A stretch of 20,121 bases of DNA from CAWDMN01 sp963803155 (lineage in GTDB: Bacteria; Acidobacteriota; Terriglobia; Versatilivoradales; Versatilivoraceae), in the NCBI GenBank assembly GCA_963803155.1, contig CAWDMN010000047.1:1-20121 (forward strand), in the 5' to 3' direction. Shown here one piece after another: positions 1-7,870 of the stretch (positions within the stretch are counted from its first letter, which is position 1; each line of letters starts with the position of its first letter). Made by a program: the position numbers and the translations under genes. Below the pieces are notes generated by a model. The model ran no database searches. It saw nothing but the letters and a program-made list of their open reading frames with translations, and was not told the origin of the DNA.

Positions 1-10
1 TGGATCGTTG

Positions 11-227
11 GGGGTGTAATTCAAAGTGCGACCGGGTGAACCAAGTAGCGTTGATCCGCCGAGCTGAGCAACAGACGGGAGGGCGAGCCTCCTGGCGAGC
101 CATACGTGTGTGCCATCTCTGCCCAGACCGGTTCGGCAGGCGGAGTCCGCCCAAGCGGAAGCCTCACTCTCCCATACATTCCATCCCTCGGCTCACCCTC
201 TATCCTGTCGCACTTTGAAATAAACCC
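11..227. repeat. MITE-like intergenic element, copy 1
   Basis: A 217-bp non-coding element with imperfect terminal inverted repeats. The left end reads GTGTAATTCAAAGTGCGAC (14-32) and the right end GTCGCACTTTGAAATAAAC (207-225). Its interior holds the palindrome GGCGGAGTCCGCC followed by AAGCGGAAGCCTCA, which recurs in the copy at 3957-4193. It is flanked by GATCGTTG (3-10) and GATCGTAG (228-235), a possible 8-bp target duplication with one mismatch. A second left-end-like sequence follows at 235-255, so a tandem of two elements is an alternative reading. No coding capacity is seen. Confidence 0.6.
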
Positions 228-285
228 GATCGTAGGGGTGGAATCAAAAGTGAGGAAACATCGGATTTCCATTTTTGCTGAGAAG

Positions 286-326
286 GAGGGTCGCGCGAGC
301 GTGACGAAGTCACCCCGGCGCGCGAC
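286..326. repeat. Palindromic intergenic repeat, inverted partner of 3431-3470
   Basis: GC-rich imperfect palindrome containing GTGACGAAGTCACC (301-314) between CGCGCGA-type arms. A related sequence in the opposite orientation lies at 3431-3470, on the other side of the GH9 gene. This one sits just beyond the GH9 stop codon on its 3' side, so it could also act as a transcript-end structure, but no T-run follows it on the minus strand. Confidence 0.5.
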
Positions 327-389
327 TTGCGAAGCTGTCTTTACCCGCGCAGCGGACGGGCGGAGGACCGCCCATCCCGCCTTTCCACC

Positions 390-3332
390 TTATTGTTCCC
401 AGGAAGCGCCCATCACTTCTTTCCGTTGAGAGAGATCATCATCCGGGATTATCACGGCCACCCACGGACTGTCCGCCGACTCGATGCCGGCACGCCAGGC
501 GAGACTGCCCGCGGTTTCCGGCTGTAATTTCAACTCTTGGACACCAGGGTTGAGCGTCAAATTTTCTGCTCTAAGACTGAACCGGTGGTTCCCGCTGCCG
601 CGGGCAGTCACTTTAATTGCCACTTCTCCGGATCCGATCTTTTCCCGAGAGACCTGAAAATCCAACGTTCGGCCAGGACGAAGATCCAGTTGATAAGCCG
701 CGCCCGGCAAAAAAATTCGCATTAGTTTTTCCCCATTGCAGGTTACCTTATATTTCCCTTCCGGAAGCCTGGTCCGAAACCGCCCATTGGCCAAGTCCGG
801 CTTGACCACAACCGGCGGCTCGCCCGCGGTGGCATGGAACTCAACCGCGGAAGCCGCTTGCCCTTCGACAAGAGCCGGCCCATCGAGGTCCGCCATGAGC
901 CAGATCCAGCGGGCTACTGGGTGGACCCAAACCTCTTTGTAAGTCCAGGTATTCTGAACAGGCCAATAAGGCACGTCCTCGTCTCCGCGAGTCTGAATCC
1001 CGACCGGAAGCGATCCCACCATATCTCCGGAGGAGGGGGTATATTGGGGCGCAAAATCGTACCCTTCGCCCCACATGGCGCTCTGCGCAAAGGGATTGTG
1101 GCCGATCACCCACTCGAGTTGATGCTCGGAAAGCTGGGCTGAATCAAGGTCTCCGCGCAGATGAGCGGCGCTGAAGAGTGCTTGTGCTTGGGGAAGAATG
1201 GTTCCGAAGTGCCCGCGGTAATCCATCCAGACTGGGAACAACCGCAAATAATGCCCCTTCCCGAGAGGGATGCCATTAAGCACTTGCCGCCGGAATGACT
1301 CCCGGCGGCTTTCGGGCACCTGCAGGTAATCGTCGTCCTTGTAGATCGAGGCGGGAAGCACGCTGTACGGCTCCGTGTATTTCGCAATGGTTTTCAGATA
1401 TTGTGAATATAGAGCCACGGATGAATACCACTTCATCCAATCGGGATGATTGGGGAACTCCTGGCAAAGCCGCGCCAATGCTAAAACGGGACCTTGTTCG
1501 CGTCCCCGGTGGCAATAGTGCAAAATTCGGTCCCTGGCCGGACTGGTGTAGAAGAAGCCCGTCAAAGGTGGGTTCCAGTCTTGCCGCTTTCGCTCCTGTG
1601 AATCGAGAATGATCTTTGCGAGTTCAGCCGCTTTATCCGCATAACGTTGATTGCGCGTAGCGCGCCATAAATCGACGGATGCCAACACTCCAAGTGAAGC
1701 CTCTTCATGCGCCACTCCAGCGGAATCGAATGAAACGTGGAACAGTTCCTTGGACGCGGAGGCCTCAGAGGAGCTCAACCCTGCTACGGCAAACTGCCAA
1801 TCCATTTCCGCCATTTTCAAACAATATGCCGCCAGCCGCGGATTGCGATCTTTTAAAACTCGATGGGCAATGGCCTCCACGGCTGAGGCTAGAAAGTTAA
1901 CCATGGGAGTATTCCGAGCCGTGGCAATAATATCGTCGAAGTCTCCGATGATGCCATTGGTATGACGACTGGATATCGACCCCGCATTCCGAAATCCGTC
2001 GCCAAAGCTGGTTTTTAAGACCCAATCCAATCCCCACTGCCCTTCCTCCAGCAATCGTTCATACAATTCGGGATCTTCGCCGCGCACATGCAGCCGCTCC
2101 GCCAGACTAAACATTGCATAGGCAATTTCACCTGTGTTGCCCATGCCTTGAGTGAGGTCACCGGCGTCGTGCCAGCCGCCATTGATAATAATTCGCCGAT
2201 CGCCATGCACCACCTGCCAGTCGCGATGGCAGACACCGTGAACCCCGGGAACCGCCATCCCGCACCGTTCAGAATAGAAAAAGTTGAGAGCCTTCCAAAT
2301 GGTCTCGCGCCACGCATTCGGATCGATGCGGAACGGCTGAGTTCGCGTCTCGCCCGCTTCCAAAATGTAGGACCCGGGCTGGCGAACCTCAGAAAAATCC
2401 ATCACCTGGAAGTTTCCCAAATGGGTCTTCACCGTTTGAATGGGTTTGGCAAGCACTGCTTGTTTGGTTTTCTGATTGATCAAGCGGAATTCCTTGGCGG
2501 GCAAACCGCCGGCAATCGCGCTCTTGGCCGCGCCGGGCGAATAACCGGCATGGCTATAAGAAATCTTGCCAGGCCATACGGCCCAGCCCTCGATGTAGTC
2601 GGGCTCCACGCGCTCCAATTCCAGGCGGTCAAAATCGAACGTGACAATATCGGCGCCATCCGGCTCATTTCCAGCCATCCCGTAGGAGACTTTTAACGCC
2701 GTTACTTTGTCCCGCGCCACATTGCCAATTTCCCAGACCACATGATTCCATTCCTGATTCCGCAAAACCAGGGAGTGTTCGCCCTCCTGGCCAAAAAGCG
2801 CGGGCAGCTTTTCAATGCCATCATTATTCAAGTGAAGGTCCAATGTGGCCACATAATGGCCGGGGCAATCCGGATAAATCCACAATGAAAGACGATTGAA
2901 TTGGCGCCAATCCTCACCGTCAAAATGCCGGATAACACCCGACTCCCCCCACCCTCGTCCGCTGGCCGGGCCGGGCTTGTTCAGCCGGGTGGGATTGCGC
3001 AGCCGCAGAGAATGACCTCCGTCTCGAGACCTCTCCCCAGTGAGTGTCATTTCCGCGAATATTTGGCTCGAACGGGCGATTTGAGCAGTAGACCGAGCAT
3101 CCACCACTTCGCCAGGACCATTCGTGAAAGCGGTCCACTTGTCCAGCCTTTCCATGTCATCTATCAAGCGGCTTTCCAATACCTTTTTGTTGAGCCAGCG
3201 GTAGGCCGCCGAATCCTGGAAGTTTGCTTTCAGGGGCACACGTTCGGCTCTATCGACTCCCTGTAAGAAAGTCACACCCCCAAGGGCAAGAATCAAGAAT
3301 AAACATCCCAAAGGGAACGGACGCGGATTCAT
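390..3332 (-). CDS. Exported glycoside hydrolase family 9 (cellulase-like)
   Basis: A 980-residue exported glycanase, probably an endo- or exo-beta-1,4-glucanase acting outside the cytoplasm. Residues 1-25 form a signal peptide (RP..PLGCLFLILALGG). Residues about 60-245 look like a jelly-roll/CBM-like module. About 250-337 is the Ig-like CelD_N domain (GKISYSHAGYSPGA, FRIDP). The (alpha/alpha)6 GH9 domain runs from about 340 to 815. GGWHDAGD (385-392) carries the two family aspartates, D389 and D392. The IGHNPF block is at 743-748, and E800 in TYKEVWVHP is the likely general acid. A C-terminal beta-rich region of about 160 residues is unassigned. The start is supported by GGGAG five bases upstream of the ATG. 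It is longer than minimal GH9 enzymes and is monocistronic, with no other polysaccharide genes nearby. Substrate cannot be fixed from sequence. Confidence 0.9.
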   Translation of the reverse strand: MNPRPFPLGCLFLILALGGVTFLQGVDRAERVPLKANFQDSAAYRWLNKKVLESRLIDDMERLDKWTAFTNGPGEVVDARSTAQIARSSQIFAEMTLTGERSRDGGHSLRLRNPTRLNKPGPASGRGWGESGVIRHFDGEDWRQFNRLSLWIYPDCPGHYVATLDLHLNNDGIEKLPALFGQEGEHSLVLRNQEWNHVVWEIGNVARDKVTALKVSYGMAGNEPDGADIVTFDFDRLELERVEPDYIEGWAVWPGKISYSHAGYSPGAAKSAIAGGLPAKEFRLINQKTKQAVLAKPIQTVKTHLGNFQVMDFSEVRQPGSYILEAGETRTQPFRIDPNAWRETIWKALNFFYSERCGMAVPGVHGVCHRDWQVVHGDRRIIINGGWHDAGDLTQGMGNTGEIAYAMFSLAERLHVRGEDPELYERLLEEGQWGLDWVLKTSFGDGFRNAGSISSRHTNGIIGDFDDIIATARNTPMVNFLASAVEAIAHRVLKDRNPRLAAYCLKMAEMDWQFAVAGLSSSEASASKELFHVSFDSAGVAHEEASLGVLASVDLWRATRNQRYADKAAELAKIILDSQERKRQDWNPPLTGFFYTSPARDRILHYCHRGREQGPVLALARLCQEFPNHPDWMKWYSSVALYSQYLKTIAKYTEPYSVLPASIYKDDDYLQVPESRRESFRRQVLNGIPLGKGHYLRLFPVWMDYRGHFGTILPQAQALFSAAHLRGDLDSAQLSEHQLEWVIGHNPFAQSAMWGEGYDFAPQYTPSSGDMVGSLPVGIQTRGDEDVPYWPVQNTWTYKEVWVHPVARWIWLMADLDGPALVEGQAASAVEFHATAGEPPVVVKPDLANGRFRTRLPEGKYKVTCNGEKLMRIFLPGAAYQLDLRPGRTLDFQVSREKIGSGEVAIKVTARGSGNHRFSLRAENLTLNPGVQELKLQPETAGSLAWRAGIESADSPWVAVIIPDDDLSQRKEVMGASWEQ

Positions 3333-3430
3333 ATCTTCTCCCTAGAAATCAAAATTGGGCAAAGGTGGAGCGGGCACGAGTGACCGCCGTCACCGGTGCA
3401 CGCTGGCTGAGCAGGCGAGGCTGGCCAAGC

Positions 3431-3470
3431 GACGCGCAACGGGTGACTTCGTCACACTCGCGCGTCCCAC
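3431..3470. repeat. Palindromic intergenic repeat, inverted partner of 286-326
   Basis: Contains GGGTGACTTCGTCACACTC (3441-3459) between CGCG-rich arms. It is the reverse-orientation relative of 286-326. It lies about 100 bp upstream of the GH9 start, so inverted copies flank that gene. Confidence 0.5.
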
Positions 3471-3484
3471 CTTGTTTTCATCCT

Positions 3485-3522
3485 CTTGCTGTGCCAGCCA
3501 CGCTGGCATGAGCGGCTCCTTA
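3485..3522. repeat. Hairpin repeat shared with 11358-11395
   Basis: About 38 bp with the hairpin TGCCAGCCACGCTGGCA (3492-3508). Its reverse complement matches 11358-11395 at most positions, including AGGAGCCG and CAGCAAG on either side of the hairpin. It is therefore a dispersed repeat present in inverted orientation at two intergenic sites about 7.9 kb apart. Confidence 0.55.
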
Positions 3523-3956
3523 GATTGTGAAACACTATTTGCGGATAGAGACAAGCCACAACTACGCATTACCCTCATCTCCAAGGGCAGCCACTACGAA
3601 TCCGTTCGAAGCGGAAGCCGAGGGCTTTGTGCGAGGCCACTGAAATCCAGCACCCTGTCTGTCTGATGGCGGGTCCACCGTGGCTTTAAAAATCCCCAAA
3701 AAGTACAACTCAAAATCACAAATTGCCGTATGGATAAGCCCAAAGCAGGTGCGACAATTCATATTTTTTCTCCCGCTGACTCAATTTCGATGAAATTTCG
3801 GAAGAAGAATATCACTTATTCAACGAATCACATTATCCATATATTGATGGCCTTTGCAAAATGGGCAGAAATTCCCAGCCAGCATACCCCAGCACGAGTT
3901 AAGATTTTCCGTGCCACATTTAATTTTTCCCTCCAAGTGTATTTTGTCCTGGCATA

Positions 3957-4193
3957 GGGGGTGCGATTAAGAGTGTGACAGAACGGAGAAAGTGCCATGT
4001 GATGGAATACATGGGAGGGCGAGCCTGCCGCTTGGGCGGATTTCGCCTGGCGAGCCACTGTATGTGTGCCTTCTCTCCCCGGTTCAATTCGGAAGGCGGA
4101 GTCCGCCCAAGCGGAAGCCTCACCCTCCCTGCTATTGCTCAATTCGTCCGATCAACGTGATTGGATTACCCCGTCGCACTTTTAATTGCACCC
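3957..4193. repeat. MITE-like intergenic element, copy 2
   Basis: A 237-bp non-coding element. The left end contains GTGCGATTAAGAGTGTGAC (3961-3979) and the right end GTCGCACTTTTAATTGCAC (4173-4191), an imperfect terminal inverted repeat pair. The interior repeats the GGCGGAGTCCGCC palindrome and the following AAGCGGAAGCCTCA seen in copy 1. I found no convincing target duplication (left CTGGCATA, right AGACATGG). Confidence 0.65.
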
Positions 4194-4562
4194 AGACATG
4201 GGACAAAAGTTGAAGCATCAACTGATATTAATATAGAATGCTTTTTTGCCCGGGATCAGGCCGCTGGCTGGCATGACGTCTTTTGGGGGGCAAGTGGTCT
4301 TTTTTGTAACCGTTCAGGGGGAGGAAACTGAACCCGAAGGATTACTCTTTTTTTTGCCGAGTCAGCAATTTGGAGCCAGGCTTCCTACTTGACCTTCAAG
4401 GGCATTGGAGCGGGCAAACGTTGGTTTGTCAAGTTGTCAATGTAGGACTAGCGAGGGTTTGTCTCGAACTCTGGGGGACTTACTAATTTCCAATCCAAAA
4501 CTTGACTCAAAATCGTCGACTTGGCGGCATAAGCAAACTAGTGAGTTGGGAGCTCATCCTTT

Positions 4563-5129
4563 ATGTGGATTGTGCGGCTGGCGCTACAGCGCCCGTATAC
4601 TTTCGTGGTCATGGCCATCCTGATGGGCATTCTGGGAGTGACCGCCTTTATTCAAATGCCCACCGACATTTTCCCCGGCATTGACATCCCGGTGGTGAGT
4701 GTCGTCTGGTCTTTTTCGGGCGTATCGCCGGAGGAAATGGAAAAGCGAATCGTCACAATCAGCGAACGCGCAATGACGACCACGGTGAACGACATTGAGC
4801 ACATGGAATCGCAGTCCTACAACGGCATTGCCGTTATCAAGGTTTTCTTTCAGCCCAAAGTCAAAGTGGAAATGGCCATTGCCCAAATTACCGCCATCAA
4901 CCAGACTATTTTGCGCGCCATGCCCCCCGGCATTTTCCCCCCGCCGTCATTAAATACGATGCCGCCAGCGTCCCGATTCTGCAGCTCAGCCTTAACAGCG
5001 ACACGCTTACGGAACAGCAGCTGTATGACTACGGCCTTAATTTTATACGCACTCAACTGGCTACAGTCCAAGGGGCCTCCGTTCCCCTGCCCTATGGGGG
5101 GAAATCAAGGCAGATCATGGTGGACCTGA
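4563..5129 (+). CDS. RND efflux pump (HAE1/AcrB-like), N-terminal piece of a frameshifted gene
   Basis: The first about 126 codons encode the start of an AcrB-type proton-driven inner-membrane pump. TM1 is at about residues 9-28 (TFVVMAILMGILGVTAF), then PTDIFPGIDIPVVSV and the porter-domain start FSGVSPEEMEKRI, up to MPPGIFPP. After the C-run at 4937-4942 this frame loses family resemblance and runs to an unrelated stop at 5129. The homologous protein continues in the -1 frame (VIKYDAASVPILQLSL from 4946), which joins the 5117-7870 reading frame. Adding one C to the run gives a continuous 1102-residue protein reading FPPAVIKYDA, as expected for the family. The start MWIVRLALQRP has GGGAG about ten bases upstream. 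This is either a recent frameshift mutation or a base-calling error in a homopolymer. Confidence 0.85.
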   Translation: MWIVRLALQRPYTFVVMAILMGILGVTAFIQMPTDIFPGIDIPVVSVVWSFSGVSPEEMEKRIVTISERAMTTTVNDIEHMESQSYNGIAVIKVFFQPKVKVEMAIAQITAINQTILRAMPPGIFPPPSLNTMPPASRFCSSALTATRLRNSSCMTTALILYALNWLQSKGPPFPCPMGGNQGRSWWT

Positions 5130-7870
5130 TTCCGGAGGCTCTGTATGCCAATGGCCTTTCCGCCACGGACGTTTCCAATGCTTTGAATCTGCAAAACTTG
5201 ATTTTGCCCGCCGGGAGCGCAAAAATCGGGAATCGTGAATACCTGGTGAAGCTAAACAGCAGCCCCACCTTGGTTTCCGCGCTCAATGACCTGCCGATCA
5301 AGACCGTTAATGGCGCCACGGTGTACATCAAGGATGTGGCGCAAGTCAGAGACGGATTTGCCGTTCAAACCAATGTGGTGCGTGAAAATGGCCGCCGAGC
5401 CGCGCTTTTGACAATTCTAAAAAGCGGAAGCGCCTCGACCTTGGATATCGTCGACAAGGTAAAAGAAACCTTGCCGCGGATCCTGGCGGGTTTGCCGCGG
5501 GAACTGAAAGTCAAACCGCTCTTCGATCAATCCCTTTTCGTCCGGGCCGCCATTCAGGATGTGCTGCAGGAGGCCATCATGGCGGCCGTCCTGACCGGCT
5601 TGATGATTTTGCTTTTTCTGGGAAGCTGGCGCAGCACGATCGTGGTGTGCACGTCGATCCCTCTATCCATCCTGACCTCGCTGGCCATTCTGGGCTTCTT
5701 CGGCTTCACTATTAATGTCATGACTCTGGGCGGTCTGGCCTTGGCCGTCGGGATTCTAGTGGATGATGCCACGGTGGCGGTCGAGAACATCCACCGAAAT
5801 ATCGGCCAGGAGAAAACCCTGACGAAGGCCATTTTGGATGGCTCACAGCAAATTGCGGTCCCCGCCTTCGTCTCCACGCTCGCCATCTGCATTGTCTTTG
5901 TGCCCGTCCTGCTGCTCAAAGGAGCGGCCAAGTTTCTCTTCTCTCCTCTGGCATTGGCCGTGGTTCTGGCGATGTTGACCTCCTACCTTCTTTCGCGGAC
6001 TCTTGTTCCCACCATGCTCCACTATCTGCTGGGTCCGGAATTGGACATGTACCACAATCACGAAGCGCGGGAGGCGCCTGCGCCGGGATCGATGTGGCGG
6101 ATTCACAATGCTTTTAACCGCCAATTTGAGCGAATGCGCAACCGTTACCGAGGAGCTCTGGGCTGGTCGCTGCGGCATCGCAAGACGGTAGTTTTCGTCT
6201 TCATCGTCTTTTCGGCGGGCTCTTTCTTGCTCGCTTTCCTGGTAGGAGAAGATTTTTTTCCCTATGTGGATTCCGGCCAGATGCGCCTGCAGGTGCGCAC
6301 TCCTGAAGGAACCCGGATTGAGGAGACCGAACGGAACCTGGGCCGCATCGAAGATGAGATTCGGAGCCAAATTCCCTCGGGTGAGCTGGACACCGTGCTG
6401 GACAACATTGGTCTTCCCAACGGAGGAGTCAATATCGCCTTGAGCGATGGAACAACCTTGGGACCGGCGGATGGAGAGATCCTGATTGCCCTCCACCGCG
6501 AAAACCATCGCCCCACCTTGCAGTACGAACGGAAATTGAGGGAAGTCCTTAACGCCAAATTCCCGAATCTTTCCTTCTTTTTTAAAGCCGCCAATATCAC
6601 CAACCAAATCCTGAATTTCGGGCTTCCCGCACCCATCGACGTCGAGGTGGTGGGGCGGGACACTCAGGCCAACTATCAAATGGCCCGGCAAATTCAGGAA
6701 CGCATCACCCGCATCCCCGGCGCCGTGGATGTTCACATTCACCAGGAAGTGGCTTATCCAGAATTGCGGTTGACGGTAGACCGCGCCAAGGCGGGCCAGA
6801 TCGGGCTGACCCAGCGGGATGTCGCCAACAGCCTGCTGATCTCGTTAAGCTCCAGCAACCAAGTAGCGCCCAACCAGTGGCTGAATCCGTTGAATGGCGT
6901 GAATTATCAGGTGGCGGTCCAGACTCCTCAATTCCGCATCGATTCCGTGGACGCGCTGGAACGGACCCCCGTGGTGTCGTTGGACAAGGCGGGCCCAGCC
7001 TTGTCTGACGGCAGCACGGCGGCCAGACGCGTCTCCGCGGGAAGCGCCAACACGGGAGCCGGGAGCGGTAAAATCACGCAGTTGCTGGGTAATCTGGCAA
7101 CCCTGCAGCGGGGATTCTCTTCGGCAGTGGCGAACCATTACAACGTACAGCCAGTGATGGACGTCTATGCCAACGTAGACAGCCGCGATTTGGGAAGCGT
7201 TTCCAAGGCCGTCGAGAAAATCATGAAGGAGATCACTCCCAGTCTCCCTCGCGGATCTTTCTTGGAACTGCGAGGCCAGGTAACAACCATGAATTCGTCA
7301 TTTGTGCGGATGGGATTGGGGTTGATTTTTGCCGTGGTCCTGGTTTATCTGATTATGGTGGTGAATTTCCAATCCTGGCTGGATCCTTTCATTATCCTGA
7401 TGGCGCTGCCCGGAGCATTCAGCGGAATCATCTGGATGTTGTTTGTCACTCAGACCACCTTCAATGTCCCTTCTCTCATGGGGGCAATCATGAGCATCGG
7501 CGTGGCCACGGCAAACAGCATCCTGCTGGTCACCTTTGCCAATGACGAACGATTTGCCGGCAAGAACGAAATAGAAGCCGCGCTTTCAGCCGGCTATACC
7601 CGTATCCGCCCCGTGATCATGACGGCCTTGGCCATGGTAATTGGCATGTTGCCCATGTCCCTGGGCTGGGGAGAAGGCGGCGAACAAAACGCGCCGTTAG
7701 GCCGGGCCGTGATAGGAGGCTTAATTGTGGCCACGGTCACCACCTTGTTCTTTGTGCCGGTTATTTATAGTTATCTGCGCAAAAAACCTCCCGTCGATCT
7801 TGACCGGCTAATCGAACAGGAAGAACACGAAGGTGAATCCGGAATGCCGCAACAGGAAACACAATCATGA
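5117..7870 (+). CDS. RND efflux pump (HAE1/AcrB-like), main C-terminal piece of the frameshifted gene
   Basis: Carries the rest of the pump: porter subdomains, the docking region and the remaining transmembrane segments. The TM4 proton-relay pair is in VGILVDDATVAVENI (D216-D217 of this piece, about 401-402 in the repaired protein, near AcrB D407-D408). The second-half membrane block includes FVRMGLGLIFAVVLVYLIM and GVATANSILLVTFAND. The ATG at 5117 is only the first internal start; homology in this frame begins at about 4946, immediately after the C-run. An unusual low-complexity linker of about 35 residues rich in Ala, Gly and Ser (about residues 620-655) interrupts the second porter half before LLGNLATLQRG. 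The hydrophilic tail ends at an ATGA overlapping the next gene, so pump and adaptor are translationally coupled. The substrate is unknown; drugs or other amphiphiles are the usual family role. Confidence 0.9.
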   Translation: MVDLIPEALYANGLSATDVSNALNLQNLILPAGSAKIGNREYLVKLNSSPTLVSALNDLPIKTVNGATVYIKDVAQVRDGFAVQTNVVRENGRRAALLTILKSGSASTLDIVDKVKETLPRILAGLPRELKVKPLFDQSLFVRAAIQDVLQEAIMAAVLTGLMILLFLGSWRSTIVVCTSIPLSILTSLAILGFFGFTINVMTLGGLALAVGILVDDATVAVENIHRNIGQEKTLTKAILDGSQQIAVPAFVSTLAICIVFVPVLLLKGAAKFLFSPLALAVVLAMLTSYLLSRTLVPTMLHYLLGPELDMYHNHEAREAPAPGSMWRIHNAFNRQFERMRNRYRGALGWSLRHRKTVVFVFIVFSAGSFLLAFLVGEDFFPYVDSGQMRLQVRTPEGTRIEETERNLGRIEDEIRSQIPSGELDTVLDNIGLPNGGVNIALSDGTTLGPADGEILIALHRENHRPTLQYERKLREVLNAKFPNLSFFFKAANITNQILNFGLPAPIDVEVVGRDTQANYQMARQIQERITRIPGAVDVHIHQEVAYPELRLTVDRAKAGQIGLTQRDVANSLLISLSSSNQVAPNQWLNPLNGVNYQVAVQTPQFRIDSVDALERTPVVSLDKAGPALSDGSTAARRVSAGSANTGAGSGKITQLLGNLATLQRGFSSAVANHYNVQPVMDVYANVDSRDLGSVSKAVEKIMKEITPSLPRGSFLELRGQVTTMNSSFVRMGLGLIFAVVLVYLIMVVNFQSWLDPFIILMALPGAFSGIIWMLFVTQTTFNVPSLMGAIMSIGVATANSILLVTFANDERFAGKNEIEAALSAGYTRIRPVIMTALAMVIGMLPMSLGWGEGGEQNAPLGRAVIGGLIVATVTTLFFVPVIYSYLRKKPPVDLDRLIEQEEHEGESGMPQQETQS

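Larger units (their letters stand above)
3333..4562. other. 1.2 kb non-coding stretch between GH9 and the efflux operon
   Basis: No credible gene on either strand; small open frames here lack ribosome sites and recognisable products. It holds the palindromic repeats at 3431-3470 and 3485-3522 and the MITE-like element at 3957-4193. It also holds a small stem-loop (GTTCAG at 4312-4317 pairing with CTGAAC at 4328-4333) followed 14 bases later by eight T residues (4348-4355). The segment 3520-3956 is AT-richer and featureless to me. The GH9 and efflux promoters must lie here because the genes are divergent, but I cannot place either with confidence. Confidence 0.6.

Noticed and set aside
4312..4355. 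Terminator or riboswitch upstream of the efflux operon
   Set aside because: A six-base stem with a ten-base loop and a T-run 14 bases away is too weak; no known riboswitch core was recognised.
4937..4943. Programmed -1 ribosomal frameshift in the RND pump
   Set aside because: The heptamer C CCC CCG fits the slippery pattern, but RND pumps are not known to need one, no strong downstream structure was evident, and a homopolymer indel explains it more simply.
5843..6742. Long minus-strand open frame (299 codons) opposite the RND pump gene
   Set aside because: It is fully antisense to well-conserved pump sequence, has no ribosome site or family features, and is biased by the codon use of the real gene.
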